Origin: Lophium mytilinum
Taxonomy: Eukaryota; Ascomycota; Dothideomycetes; Mytilinidiales; Mytilinidiaceae
Length of the DNA: 64,000 nucleotides
Reading direction: 5' to 3'
Assembly (NCBI GenBank): GCA_010093605.1
Contig: MU004189.1
Coordinates: 1,433,834 to 1,497,833, forward strand
Both the position numbers and the translations under genes were made by a program. The notes under the pieces were generated by a model that was not told the origin of the DNA, did not search any database, and saw only the letters and a program-made list of their open reading frames with translations. This document shows, piece after piece, positions 21,050-32,875 of the stretch; within the stretch, counting starts at the first letter, position 1, and each line of letters starts with the position of its first letter.

Positions 21050-23708
21050 TCTGTGGTTTTTGGTATATTTGGTACTATGAAGGGGTCGCCATGAAGCCTG
21101 GTGTGGTTTCGTCTGATCTGGGGATCAGGAACGAGACGGGACGGTGTTTCACAATAGAGCAGCTGCGCGAGAATGACGTCGGAAGGAGTACAAGAAGAAG
21201 TAAGAGAAGACTAGATATGTTCAAGAAGACATATAGCCTATACCTAGCATTCCAAATGATTTACAGGTGCAATGTTAGTGGTCACAAGCGGGCAAAAGGT
21301 GGCAAGACTTCGCAACGCAACGAAGATGGGCGGAAGGTGGTGAGGGCGGAGACGGAGTTGATGCCGGTCGTATGGGAGTGCTGTGAGCCCATGAGCAGGG
21401 TTTGGCAGGCATTTTGCAGCAGCGGCGGGAACTGGGGCCTGGCGGTCGATGGGCGATGCATTTTGGTGGATTTGGCTCTCCAGCCGCGATCTGGAGAACG
21501 GGCTTGGAGGTCGTGAGGATCGGACCTGATGCAGGTGTCGCACAGGGGACTGGGTCGAGACCCTCGGCCGTTGCTCATCGACGATGCGGCGACCCTCACA
21601 CAAAACCGCTGTGCCGCCAGCGAGTCGATGGCCGCGATCTTGTTGCTTTCCGCGATCGGGCGATGAGGCCTGTGAGGGAATGTGTTCTGATCTGTACAGC
21701 TTCAACAACGGCAAGTCTCCATCTGCGCTCTCTGCCTCTGTATGCAATTGCTCATCCAGCAGGCACCTCCGCCCTGTACTTCAGCCCTGCAGCATCCAAC
21801 GCTCGGCTGCGACCGCACAAGCGCCCCAAAGCAGCGCGATCGACCCTGCGAGCCGACTGGCGCACCCTTTGCGGCCCGCAGAGGATGGCGCTGACCGGCC
21901 AATCACCACTGCGCGCCCAGCAGCTTCACGACGTGTGAAGTCATAGACCTCAGAAAAGGCTCCGGCCAAGGCCTCACCTGCTCGTTGAGCCTGCGAAACG
22001 GCCGCGGTGGGCCCCGAGAGAGTCGCTTCAAGGAAGCCGGCACATGCGCGCCCTTGCACAGATCGGAAAACACGAGGCCATCGACACCACGGCAATCCGT
22101 GAGGGGCCTGAGCGTAGGTGAGCCGTGCAGAGAATCTTCACGAAAGACGCCGACATGGCCGTGACTTGCGCATGCCACCACACCACCCAGCCTGCCCGTT
22201 TGGTGCTTGAAGATGCAACGAGACAGGCTCTGCCATTGGTGAGAATGCTGAGAGCCTCGTAGCCGCCCACAGCGCTCAGCGTCGTTCGATTCCGGATGAA
22301 TTCGCTTTACAGAGTCTCCGCCGGAGACTGCTCCTGGCCGTCAATAGCGGGCTTCACGACTAACGCTCCCGTCATAGCCGTTGTTCGGAGTCTTCCCGAG
22401 GCCATTCATTCCAGCGGAGAATGAGGCCACGGCTTGTCCATCTGACTTCCAGGAGACGTCTCCGAGCAAACGTTGCAGAGCACGTCTGAAGATCAACACC
22501 TTCACCTTGCATCGGGAGGCAGCATCCTAGGTTCTTAGGCCATAGTTCTTTGTAGCGTCTTCACTTTAGAATCTAATGACCTTCTTCATCCTCTCTCCAC
22601 CTAATACATCATCTTCACGTATCTCTTAGGAGTCTTCTCCGAGCTTCATGTCATCCTCTGCCCGCTTGGCGCCTTGCTCTCATCGCCGATTTAATTTCTA
22701 TCTTTAACATCCAACTGGACCAGGAGTTGACTCCGAACATCAGCGCAGTATTGTGGCAGCATTGTGGTGCCACTCCATGAGGAGAAGGACCGCGCTATCG
22801 ACAACGACATACAATCATCCTCACCTTGAACAAGATCGGCTTCGTAGCCGTGGCCACATGGCGATACAGGGTGAATCTTATCCATTCCCGAAATAGACTC
22901 GCGGGTGGTGCCTGCTTTTCCATCGCCGATTCAATCATACCCACTCACCCCCATCGCCGATTCCATCTCAATCTCTGACACCGCCATGCGGGCACACGCC
23001 ACCAAGCTTGCTCGACGAAGCGTAGCGGGCCCAAATGGCTCCACAGTGTTGTGAAGAGACGATCGGATTTGGTGAACATCATCGAGACGTAAGCCCTCTG
23101 CATAAGTGTAAAGGGGGGTTGATCGAACCCTTCAATTCTGGCTCGAGAAAACGTGACCTCTAAAATCTATTCAGACGAGATAGAAAACTTACGGCACTTT
23201 GGTCGGGAAGCTGAACCGCTGTCTGGCTGAAACTGCTAAGTGCTTCTCATGATTACATAGGCTTGGCCTTTCTGTTGGGATATGTCAAAGTCGTCTACTG
23301 AACCAATGGGCCCTCCGTTCTACGAAAACCTCCGATCACTCTGGATAACGTCACGTGATCTTCAAAGTAACAGAGATAACTTTAAACACGATAGAAAATG
23401 ACACAAAGGACGAATGTCAGGGCTGTGACTACCTGAAGGAAAGCCCATTGCAGAAAGGGGAGACATTATGGCGACATAAAACCGCAACACTTACCACAAC
23501 TCTAGAACTGTAATACTCACAGTAAGAACGTGAATAGATATTCGGCTGAACACACATATCTTCAACACAGCTTCCACACGCCTTTTTGATACTCTTGCCC
23601 GCCTATCCCATGCAAACCCATTTTATGCTACATCATATTCTTACAGCCACTCTCCCACATTACCCGCCCCCAACTTGCAACGTACCTCCGCACACCTGTT
23701 CGCCCCAT
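21050..23708. promoter_or_regulatory. Long upstream region of frq
   Basis: Gene-free by my reading, 2.66 kb between the frq start and the COQ9 stop. A GC-richer block (about 21400-22300) carries overlapping open frames on both strands that look like chance. Visible signals: an inverted repeat CTGATC-TGGG-GATCAG at 21113-21128, 64 bp before the frq ATG; GATCGGGCGAT at 21654-21664, which loosely recalls the GATC-bearing light-response elements of Neurospora; three copies of CATCGCCGATT at 22681, 22921 and 22952. Light control of frq is known in Neurospora; its sites here are inferred. Confidence 0.45.
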
Positions 23709-24591
23709 TCATATCCTCACGCCCTTACTCCTCAACACATTCACCAGACTATGTCCCGTATACCCCACCCACTCGCCCACCCCTCCCAGAAACCCACCCA
23801 CTCTCATCCCATCCTCCAACCGCGCGTCCAGGAACCGCTCTGTGTCTTTAAACCCCGTCGACTGGTCCTGCGTCATAAACACCTCGGTCGCGGAGTAAAT
23901 CGTCGCCAAGCTCGCACGCTTCGTGTACCAACTAGCATCCACCGCCGTGTCGCCCGCCAAGAACCACATCTCATCCGCCAGCCGCGCGAGCTCGGCGAGC
24001 GACGCAGGGAGGAGTGTTGGTTGCGCCATCAGCGCCAAAGCCTATAACCCCAAACGAACGAAATAGTCAGCCAATTGCTCTAATTGATGCAAAACCACTC
24101 CCAAATGCGCAATCTCCGGAATTGAGAGGAATTCTATCAGAGGATATAGAACGTACCTCCCCCCACCGCCCCACAACCCCAACCTCCGCATTCGCCCTCA
24201 ACCGCGCCAGCGCAAGCGTCCTAACCTTCTTGCCCACCCCTATCCGCGCGCCGCCCCCGGCGCTCTCGGCGGGGAACTGCACGCTGTCTTTCAGCGCCAG
24301 CCGCTGCGTCACGAGGTAGTAGTTGACCAGGTCGAACGCGCCGCGCGGGAACAGGTTCGTCGAGGCATCGAGGTAGCCGGCGTCGCGCGCGCCGAGCCGC
24401 AGGGAGGTGGATGTGAAGCCGTTCGCGGGGACGTGGGCGAGGGCTGCGGAGAGGATGGCGGATTCGGCGGGGGAGAAGGGCGGTGGGGGTGGGGAGTCGG
24501 CGGCGTGGTAGCGGCGGGTTGTGGGGGGTTTGGAGAGGGAGCGGAGGGAGGAGCGGGTGAGGGTGCGGGCGAGGCGGGTTGAGGTGGCCAT
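23709..24591 (-). CDS. COQ9: Ubiquinone biosynthesis protein COQ9, mitochondrial
   Basis: Lipid-binding partner of COQ7 in the mitochondrial CoQ synthome. Exons 24157-24591 and 23709-24041, joined in phase 0 across a 115-nt intron (GTACGT donor, TATAG acceptor), give 255 residues. The first 30 residues (MATSTRLARTLTRSSLRSLS) are basic and Ser/Thr-rich without acidic residues, a mitochondrial presequence; a short Pro run follows. The family core is seen in ILSAALAHVPANGFTSTSLR, FPRGAFDLVNYYL and, after the splice, ALALMAQPTLLPASLAELAR, DEMWFLAGDTAVDASWYTKR (the strongly conserved block) and ATIYSATEVFMTQD. It ends NVLRSKGVRI. It is transcribed in the same direction as frq. Confidence 0.93.
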
Positions 24592-25102
24592 TGTGTGTGT
24601 TCGTGATGGGGGAGAGGGTGGTGATGGGAGCTCGGTGGTCTGCGGAGATGTTGGGATGGGGGCGCTAGGCTGGTTTGGGAACGTGGCGAGATTATTGGTG
24701 GGAGCTTTTGTTGTTGTCTGTATGAGAGGTTGGGCTGATGTGGAAGTAGCTCATTGGGGACTTGATGCGTAGTATGGGCTGTTAGTGAAGTTGAGAGCAA
24801 TGTTTAGCTACCCACTTTAAGGATATATTTATGTATGTACATGAGTTGAGAAATTGCGTTATCATCCACACCGTAGCGGCCTTACAGTGCTACCAAAGTT
24901 AGGTAGAACGTAGAGATGTGTTCCTGAGTGATAACATTAAGCCGCACAATGACCATAAGTAGCCTCCTGGATGACCCGCTGCTCAAATATCAACGTACCA
25001 GTCAAAGAACCACATTGATCCTATTCCGCCCTTCTCGACTATCTACAACCTTGACTACATCGTTTGATCCTTCTCCACCACCTTCTGCACTTTCTAAACC
25101 TC
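24592..25102. other. Intergenic, upstream of COQ9
   Basis: About 510 bases holding the COQ9 promoter on the minus strand. The first 150 bases are G-rich on the plus strand (CT-rich in the COQ9 leader sense). No gene or repeat beyond the dispersed repeat that follows. Confidence 0.45.
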
Positions 25103-25340
25103 CTTACAGTACTATGCCATAAGTCTAGGCACACGAACTAAATATCGTTCAGCTCCACTTTGCTCACTTGACACTACTAAGAGGAGTAGCCCAGTCAGCT
25201 AATAGGCGGCGAGTCACATAGCAGTCTGATTTGTACTGCCTAGAACGTGACATCACGGCCAGAGGTTTATAGCCTTATGGGGGTACCCCAAGCAGTGGCG
25301 AAGCAGTGTGTCCAGACTTGTGGCCTGTCACTGTATCAGC
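25103..25340. repeat. Dispersed repeat, copy B
   Basis: Same orientation as copy A at 11214-11460. Shared blocks: AGTACTATGCCATAAGTCT against AGTACAGTAATGAGCCATATGTCT at the left, TTGCTCACTTGACACTACT, CAGTCTGATTTGTACTGCC, and the 45-base right block with AGCAGTGGCGAAGCAGTGTG. The middle is poorly conserved, with indels. Many differences are transitions, but too few sites exist to argue for repeat-induced mutation. No coding capacity. Confidence 0.6.
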
Positions 25341-26620
25341 GCCAATCTTTCCAGCACTCAAACGGCAGAAACCAAACCCTATGAGTGGATATATAGCAAG
25401 TATCTGCGTGTAGCGGTCGTAGCTGGGTATAGATGTTGCTTCTTGATATGTGAGGATTTAAGAGAGTCTTGAAAAGGGATAGTGCCGGCCTGTAAAGGCA
25501 TCCGATCTTCCTACCGTATTGCCATCATATGCATCACAGACTTCGAGTTCTGAGACACGTGCCAGCGACTCGCCAACCAGCACAATAGTAGTCTGGCAGA
25601 TATCGACCCTCAATTACATGACGTGCATACGCCGCAACACCCCGGCGCCAGCCGACGCGGCATCAGCTTCAGGTTCCAGGCAGTCAGGCATTGATAGCAA
25701 TTTCACTCTCAAACGAGCTGAGAATAATGAGCGGGTATAATGACAGACTCGGGCTATGCTCTATGCTGTACGCCGTTATGCTGGAGGCTCTGGCCGGGAA
25801 GGCGAGTTGTTGTATCCGAGAAGTCGTCGTGGCTCGACTCATTCTCTCCATGGTGGTAAACACTGACCGAAAGGCCAGACAGTTTCGAGTCTGAGCACCA
25901 GCTTTGTCGACGCCTAGGCAGCTCGTCGTTTCGTCCTAGGAGGTATTCGCTACTCACACCACGATTCTCCTCCCAGCCTGGAGCCCATTGCGCCAGTTTC
26001 AACCTCGCAGCCACTCCGACACCATACCTCGCTAGGCTAACCAGAAGAACGTCTCGGAGATGTTGTTGTCTTCGCGTGCGTCTAGACTCGGCATATATGA
26101 GGCAGTGTAGGTTTGAATACTTCGGCTGGGTTTCGTCCCCCCCTGTTCCGCCTCCACCAATCGCCTCTGAGGCAACTTCATTCCTCCCTCTAACTCTCAT
26201 AGCATGCATCAACCGGCTGCAAAACACGTTCAACCGAGCCGCTGACGGCGATCGAACAATGGTGAGTCTCTCTCATTCAGGAGCCGCCCTCATGCGGCCG
26301 ACACTCTGCCAACCTCCGTCAAACATGCATCGATCAGGCCCGCGTCATGGACAACAGCCGGAGCATAAATTTTATATAAGGCATCACCATGCCTCCTCTT
26401 CGTTTTGGTATCCATCTGCATCTTTGTCTCCAAAAGTCCTTCGTTCAGTTCTTGAGCTCTTTCTTCTTTTCGTTCCCTACATTCTCTTCTATTCATCGTT
26501 CCTGGAGAAACGAATTCGGCCGGTCCTTACTTTTAGTACATAAAGCATCTTATTCCCTAACGTACACTCCTTCAATCTCCTGGGAACCGTTTCTGGATTT
26601 CTATCACGAGGCATACGAAA
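25341..26620. other. Intergenic, upstream of the secreted-protein gene
   Basis: About 1.3 kb. A 159-codon minus frame (25754-26233) and a 155-codon plus frame (26076-26543) overlap each other and show no motif, so I do not call them. The last 200 bases are CT-rich with TTCTTT runs, fitting a promoter and leader for the gene at 26621; a TATATAA-like run lies near 26373. Confidence 0.5.
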
Positions 26621-27854
26621 ATGAAGTATCAGATCCTCTACAGTCTCCCGCTGCTACTTGGAGCAGTCACTGCCAGGCCAGTGGGACTCGAGGGTATCGT
26701 TATGAAGCGAGAGGTGCCGCAGGAGCACTCTCACAACGCACAGGTCGCGAGTGTCAACACAAACCTTAAGTTGAACAACCCAGACAATATCCAAGATGCC
26801 ATCTTCGGTCTTCTAGGCAATGCTGCTGGAGCTGCTGGACAGGGCGATATCACTGATACTGGTGGGCTATGAGTTCCTCCCTCTCCACTCTCTTCATGCT
26901 AACACTTTCCAATAAGACTGCCTCCAACAAGCAACCGCCGACCAAGCCTTCACCAACGCTAAAGCCGCCGGCGACGTCCAAGGCATGACCGACGCCCTAA
27001 TCTACCGTGGCCTCGAACGCAATACGGGTAGCGTCGGCCTCGCCAGCGTTCTTTGCACCTCCGTCAAAGCCGTCAACCCCGAAATCGCCGCGATCTCCCA
27101 GCACCAAGATCCGGCTTCCACTGGCGCCGCCGCAACTAACAAGGCCATCACCCTCGAAATCGCTAAGCAGATCGCCTCCATTGGCGGTAACGCCCAGGAC
27201 GCTCTCAAGGCCGGCACCTTTGCTCCAGGACAGATCGGTGACCCCACAGCCGCGGGCCATACCTGTGATACCGCAGACGACACCGCAGGTTGCATATTTA
27301 GCCAGAACCTCCTTGTCGAAGACGCCACGGCCGATGAGATCACCGCGGCCGTCGCGGGTATCGCTGCTGGTGGTGCGGCGCCCGCCGCTGCTGGCAATAG
27401 CACTACAGCGTGCCCTGCGACCACGGCTACTAATCAGACTACCCCCGCTACTACAGCATCAGCAGTGCCTGCTGCATCGTCTACACCTGCGGCTACGGCG
27501 GGAACCTCGAACCTCGATCTAGGCTCTTGCTCTAACCCGACTATCGTGTTTGGCCCTGGATTCGACGGCCGCAAGGAGGACTCTTTCGAGCCCGCTGATA
27601 CCGCCACTTTCACGCATGGGTCGGCGCTGAACATCAAGGTGATCTCGGACTTTATTTGCCAGCAGCTTGATACGAAGTGTAAGGCCGGACAGGACGCTCT
27701 TGATGCCTGCACAAAGGCTCAGACGGCTGCGGCTGCGGCGACAGGACAGGCTGCGGCGGATGCATTTAATGCTGCGCTGGGCTTTGGGGCTGCGAAGATG
27801 AAGCGGGCTCCGAGAGCTCCAACGATGGGTCAAGCTCGTCGTCTTCTTGTCTAA
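26621..27854 (+). CDS. Secreted Ala/Thr-rich protein, conserved in fungi, function unknown
   Basis: Exons 26621-26861 and 26917-27854 give 392 residues. The intron starts with a weak GTGGGC donor and ends AATAAG; the phase-1 join restores a GAC codon and the smooth sequence ITDTDCLQQATADQAFTNAK. Residues 1-18 (MKYQILYSLPLLLGAVTA) are a signal peptide, and a Kex2-like KR at 29-30 suggests a propeptide. The mature part is helical and Ala-rich, with Cys in DCLQQ, LCTSV, HTCDTADDTAGC, CPATT, GSCSN, ICQQLDTKC and DACTK. An Ala/Thr/Ser linker lies at about 235-285. The second half contains NPTIVFGPGFDGRKEDSFEP and FTHGSALNIKVISDFICQQL. No GPI-anchor-like hydrophobic tail is present; it ends RAPTMGQARRLLV. 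Family function is not known to me. It could be a cell-wall or effector-like protein. Confidence 0.85.
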
Positions 27855-28194
27855 GGGATGGAGAAATCCAGAGTATAGAAAATGCTCGGGGGGGCGATGA
27901 TAACGGGCTATCGAAAGAGGAACGAAGTCGGTTTCGCACCGTATCAGATGGAGGATGATGGAAGTAGCTTGATGGATCTTGGCTTTGGATATGTGACGCT
28001 AGTATGTACAAATATTGGAACAACTGATGCAAAAATGATTTCCATGAGACAGACGAGCACAATGCGTGGTTCGAGTGACGCCAAAGATGCATATGATCAA
28101 GGAAATACCTTTCATACTGCTGAGCTTCCTGGTGACTGCATTGCATTTAGAGCGGGAATCTAAAGCTACTAGGCGCCATCCTCATCATTTTCGT
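27855..28194. other. Intergenic region between convergent genes
   Basis: 340 bases separating two stop codons on opposite strands; both 3' UTRs must lie here. Nothing else seen. Confidence 0.45.
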
Positions 28195-29225
28195 TCATCC
28201 TTGTCGTGTTGGTGTATTCTCATAGTCTTCGTCGTCTTCGTCGTCTTCGTCGTCTTCGTCGTCTTCGTCGTCTTCGTCTTCCAAACCATCAGTGCCCTTC
28301 AAGAAAGGTCCGAAATACCTCTCTTCGACCTCCGACAAAACCAGACCCAGCTCTTTGATCCGTGCAACGGCGTCTCCTGCTCTTCTACATTGGGATGATG
28401 GAACTCCTCAGCCTGCCAACCTGGCGGTGGCTCTACACTTACGTACGGTATCCCCGAATACCTGTCTTGATCATCTTGCTTCACCGCATCATCCGTTCGC
28501 CGTATAACCTCGCCCACAAACTCGTCATAACTCGCAAAGTCAGCCGGATCCACCACCACGCTCTCGAAGCTGCGATGTTGGAATGTATGCAGACGACCGG
28601 CGTCAAAGAAGCCTTTAACCCGCTGGTACTCCCTGAGTCCCGACTCCAAACTGGCCCGTTGCGTACGCAGCCAGCGTCGCTGTCCACCCTCCTCCGTATC
28701 GAACTTCGCTATCTCATCATCTATCCCCTTGATCTTAGCTTCTGCCTCTAATGCATCAAACTCCGTCAATGCTTCGTCGAAGAAACTGCAGTAGTTCGTG
28801 CAAGCGATAATGCGCTTAGTCACGAAGTCGGTAAATATGAAGCCGTACTCGTTCGGACAAAGCTTGTTATTAAAGGGCGCGTAGAAACCTGACATTGGAA
28901 ACTTGTGACTTCCGGACTCTTCGTTGCGCTCATGGTCCTCTTTCAATTCTAGCCATTCTTCTATCGACGCGTGCACTGCCTCTGGCTTCTCGGCGAGGAA
29001 GGCGTCGTTGGTCGTGATTAGGGGGAAGATGTTGGTCCAGCGGGTCATGCGGTATTCTTGCCCTGTGGAGAGGCGGAGGGCCCAGGCGATTGCTCCGCCC
29101 TTTTTGATTCTAGTGGCGCTGAATGAACGAAATGGAGAGTTGCGGAGATAGGAGACAGGTTTTTGGAAGCGCGTGAGTACCAACCGGCGCGTAGTAAAAG
29201 CCAGGATTTTGGGGCATGATGCCAT
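28195..29225 (-). CDS. Conserved unknown protein, probably mitochondrial, with acidic repeat tail
   Basis: Exons 28447-29225 and 28195-28384 (62-nt intron, GTACGT donor, AATGTAG acceptor, phase 2) give 322 residues. Reading through the intron would give a different, implausible C-terminus; the spliced frame reads RAGDAVARIKELGLVLSEVE, RYFGPFLKGTDGLED and then a tail of about 20 Asp/Glu ending DYENTPTRQG. The N-terminus (MASCPKILAFTTRRLVLTRF, then SPFRSFSATRIKKGG) is basic and FRSFSA looks like a mitochondrial cleavage region. The body has KFPMSGFYAPFNNKLCPNEY and VTKRIIACTNYCSFFDEAL followed by a Glu/Lys-rich helical segment. I do not recognise the family. The tail is written by a 9-nt DNA repeat (28228-28283), so its length may vary among strains. 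Confidence 0.8.
28228..28283. repeat. Microsatellite, coding: (GTCGTCTTC)n
   Basis: Five to six near-perfect 9-nt units. On the minus strand each unit encodes Glu-Asp-Asp, building the acidic tail of the gene at 28195-29225. Confidence 0.9.
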
Positions 29226-30036
29226 AGTTGTGATTCTTGCAGATGTTACTGTCAAGAAAGAAAGCGGATTGACTGTACATGTATGTGCTGAACCCTCACC
29301 GGGAAGCATGCACGGTTGAAACCGGGGTAAAGACACTAGGATACTTTTATAATAAAGAAGTGCTCAAATCGAGCAGTATAACATTTGGGAACACACATAG
29401 CTAAGATACCAATTCAAGAGTGAAGCTGTTCGTCTCTTCTGTGACCGTCAAACGGACGTCGTGTGTTCTACGTAAGGTTGTCAAGACCCTGAAAGTGGAG
29501 ATGGAGTAGGCCTCTAATTGGCTCATAAAGGCAGCCTTGGAAAAGCATACTTCGGTTGCTATGAAGACAACCGCGGTTGCAGAGTTATGTATGTATGAAT
29601 GAATGTAGATTCAAGCAGAACAGGCGAACCTCCCTTGATGTGCTCAGCTCCGCATCTGTACCTTGCTCACGGAGATTGAAGGAGGAGAGGAAGGTGACAC
29701 CCGTGACCTCGTCCGCTTGGACATCTCGGCGGCCGCTGCAGGGCAATTCCGTGAATTAATTATCAAGTCCAAACACGCACGAGTCCGTGTCGTTTCAACA
29801 AGACCCGTCTAAGGCTCGCAACCTGCCCTCACCGTCGCCATCACCATACACCATATTCACCAGACGCCTCCGCTGCTCGCGCTGATCGTCCGCCAAGAGC
29901 CATAGCCACCTGTCCCAACTCCAGGGGTTGGTTCACTCAGACTTTCTATTCTTAGCTGCTGGCAACGTCGCAAAACGCCTCCAAACTGTAGTGCCAGTAT
30001 TCCACCATTGCACCGCAACCAGTCGACGATACTATC
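29226..30036. promoter_or_regulatory. Divergent promoter region
   Basis: About 810 bases between two start codons on opposite strands, so both promoters lie here. The final 200 bases before 30037 are C-rich. No specific element was recognised and no gene fits. Confidence 0.45.
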
Positions 30037-32060
30037 ATGTCTGCGACAACTGCAGCAAAGAAACCGCCGCCGCCTGGGCGTGCCAACACCCAGACGACCC
30101 CAGGGGCCCCAAGCCGGAGTCCGTCCCGCACCTCTACACCTGCAGCATCGACAAACGGCGTTGCCCGCACGAGATCGATTCGGAGCGGTAATGGCACGCC
30201 CTTGTCTGCGCGCGCGTCCGTCAAGAAGCCCGGCGCTCCGTCGGGTCTGAGCCAGACCGCCTCTACAGCATCGCAGGACGGTGCCGATGAGGAGGCTCGC
30301 GAGGAGACAGCAGCGCTTATTTACGAGCTGAAGGAGCGCCTTCAGAAGGCAGAGTCGGCGTCTGAAGAGTACCAGAAGCAGATTGAAGTCTTACATGCGC
30401 GGCTAGACGATGCGGTGAAGGACCAGGCTCGGCTCGAGGAGCGAGTGCATGAGGAAGAAGAGCGAGTGGAGGGGTTGGAGAATGGGAAGCGGGAGTCTAT
30501 AAGGCAGCACCGGGAGTTCGAAGCCATATACGAGGCCGAGCGAACGGCGTCTATGAAGGACAAGGAAGACGCACAATCGAGGGAGGAAGCGTTGCACGAG
30601 ACTGTCCAACGGCTGAAAGAGGCGGTTGCTATGAAAGATCTACGTTCCGGCGAGGGAGAAGAAGGCCGACTCTCGAGGGCATGTAAGTATATATGTTTGA
30701 TGCGAGGTTTCCACGTGAAGCCTGTCACTGACTTTTTGCAGCGAGTTTCCGAAGCAACTCTCGAAACAGCTCTTCTCACCATCTGGAGAGCAGCGGCCAA
30801 TTTGCCCCTCCAGCGTCACTCCAGCGAAGCAACTCCAAGAACAACTCTAAGCTCATACACCAGAAGGACAAGGTCATAGAAGGACTCAGGCTGGAACTCG
30901 CGGAGGTCCAAATAAAGCTGGTAGAGATGGAGAACCAAGGTGGAGGACGTATGCAAGAGCTTGAGAGGACTCTCTTGGAGACTCGCATGACCAATGCTCG
31001 CCTCATGGAAGACAATGAAAGCTTTCAGCTTCTACTGAGCGAGAAGACTCTGAACGGTGATTTCACTAGGGATTTCATGCGTCCAGCTGCAACGGAGGAA
31101 CGCGCCCCATCACGAAACGGACCTTCTACCAGTCTCGCGGACGAGTTAGAATCGGCAGATGGCGCAGAGGCCGATGCCATCCGTCGCCTCGAATCAGAGG
31201 TCAACAGCGCGAAGGACCAGAACAAGGCTCTGACGCTATATATCAACAAGATCATCGAGAGACTGCTCCAGCACCAAGGGTTCGAGTCAATTCTCAACAA
31301 CACCGATCTTGAGTCTGATACGGGGGCTGGAGCCATCAATACGAACAAGGAGCTTCCACCACCTCCTCCACCCAAGGAAGAGGGCCCATCGCTCCTTCAA
31401 CGAGCCAAGTCTGTTGCCATTGGAGCCGGGCGAACCCGACCACGACCTGCCAGCCACATGCCTCCACCAAGTGCCCCTACTGTTACAGAGGACCCAATGA
31501 CAGCGCCCAGCATTCCTCTACAGCGATCCCAGAGCTATAGAATGAGCAGCGGCAGCTATCACCGCCGCAGCAACTCGGATTGGGGGAACTCAGCAGCGTC
31601 TGTTGTCAACAATATGCACCGCGCTCCACCGCCGGTATCCGGCCAGATCAGCCCCGGCATCGCGTCTCCGCGAAACTCGTTCTTTGGGTTTCCAGTGGCC
31701 ACCCCCCAGAATCAGAACGCCGCAGCGGCAGCTCGCATCCCTTCGGGACCTCAGAGCCGCGCTAGCATTGACGAGTCACGGGCTAGCAACAACACCCTCG
31801 ACAACATCAGCAACGCCGACTCGGGCATCAACATTGACACGCCATCTCCACCGCGTAGCGTTGCGAGCTCCTTTGATCGCCAGGCTGGAGGGGTCATGAC
31901 CGGGAACAAGATGCGTCCGCTACGGCTTGTACAAGAAACCGCCGAAGAAGAGGAAGCCCAGCGCCAAAAGCTCAAGGCGAACCGGACCAGCTGGATCGGG
32001 GGCTGGTTCAACAAGGGGGCCTCGCCAGGCGACGAGAATGTTGGAAACCCTAACCAGTAG
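30037..32060 (+). CDS. Long coiled-coil protein with disordered ends, function unknown
   Basis: Exons 30037-30682 and 30742-32060 join across a 59-nt intron (GTAAGT donor, CACTGAC branch, TTGCAG acceptor; T|CG Ser codon) to give 654 residues. Residues 1-80 are Pro/Ser/Thr/Arg-rich and basic. About 85-215 is heptad-rich (ALIYELKERLQKAESASEEY, ARLEERVHEEEERVEGLENG). After a Ser/Asn-rich linker the coil resumes (KDKVIEGLRLELAEVQIKL, LERTLLETRMTNARLMEDNE), then DQNKALTLYINKIIERLLQH, which looks like the best conserved block. The C-terminal third is disordered, with PPPPPPKEEGPSLLQRAKSV and a final NRTSWIGGWFNKG. Such proteins usually serve as cytoskeletal or vesicle scaffolds; that is a class-level inference, and I do not recognise an orthologue. 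Confidence 0.85.
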
Positions 32061-32875
32061 CCGATATGCCGATTCATGGGTCGAAACGTTTCTGCTTTAC
32101 TTTCTAGACTGTGTTTCACCTTGTTTGGACTCTGATGTCTGCCATAATGTAGGTTGGGTACGATATGCTGGCTGGACAGGCGTTTCGGATTGCACATGTG
32201 GTCATGAGAGTGGGGCGGGTGTCGGTGGTGCTTTTTGCTCTGATGTTCTCCTCTTCAAACTGTAGAGACTGTAGCCATGCGAGGAGCGCCTGTGGTGGCA
32301 CTGTCACTTATGCCAATGCTATCAAATTCATTCGATCTTTGTGCCCTGAGTTTGCGATCAAAATGTGGTACGAGAACTAGTGTTGTTATATCATGAGCAG
32401 AACACGCATTGAACACGGCGGCTTCACAGCGATCCGGAAATAAAATCTGGAGGTGGTCCAATCCCAGCGGTCGTCCCATCTGCCAATAGCGTCTAGTAGA
32501 GATCTGCATTGCCCAATGAAGCGACTGGCGCGTCGTCGTGTTTACGCGCTTATGGGTCTTTGTTGTCGAACAGACATGCGTTGACGATTCGCATTTGCAC
32601 AGTCACGAATCGGACTGCTAGGAGTACTGCACTGCATTGATAGCAACGCCAGAAGGGATGCCCGTGTACAATCATTGTGAAGCATCAGGGCCCCCGTGGC
32701 GATCCGAGTGAAACCTTACTTAGCGTCCCGTGCCTTCACTCACCCATCCCGCGCCTACTCGAACCGTGCACTTCCCCAACCTTCTCCAGCTCCAAACCTC
32801 ACACCACATCGTCCCTCTCCCGAGCCTGGCTACACCTGCTATCTCTCTGCGACATGCCTGGATGATTTCTCCATC
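32061..32875. other. Intergenic, upstream of INP1
   Basis: About 815 bases: 3' UTR of the coiled-coil gene, then the INP1 promoter. The last 170 bases are strongly C/T-rich with CTCC and CCTC runs, typical of a fungal leader. No gene seen. Confidence 0.5.

Noticed and set aside
21244-21938. Overlapping 167-codon minus and 178-codon plus frames upstream of frq
   Set aside because: Both strands are open at once in a GC-rich block, with no motif and no splice-consistent extension; composition explains them.
23115-23140. GGGTTCGATCAACCC-like string on the minus strand as a tRNA T arm
   Set aside because: The flanking five bases do not pair and no acceptor stem exists.
25754-26233. 159-codon minus-strand frame
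   Set aside because: No recognisable family or domain, and it is overlapped by a plus frame of similar length.
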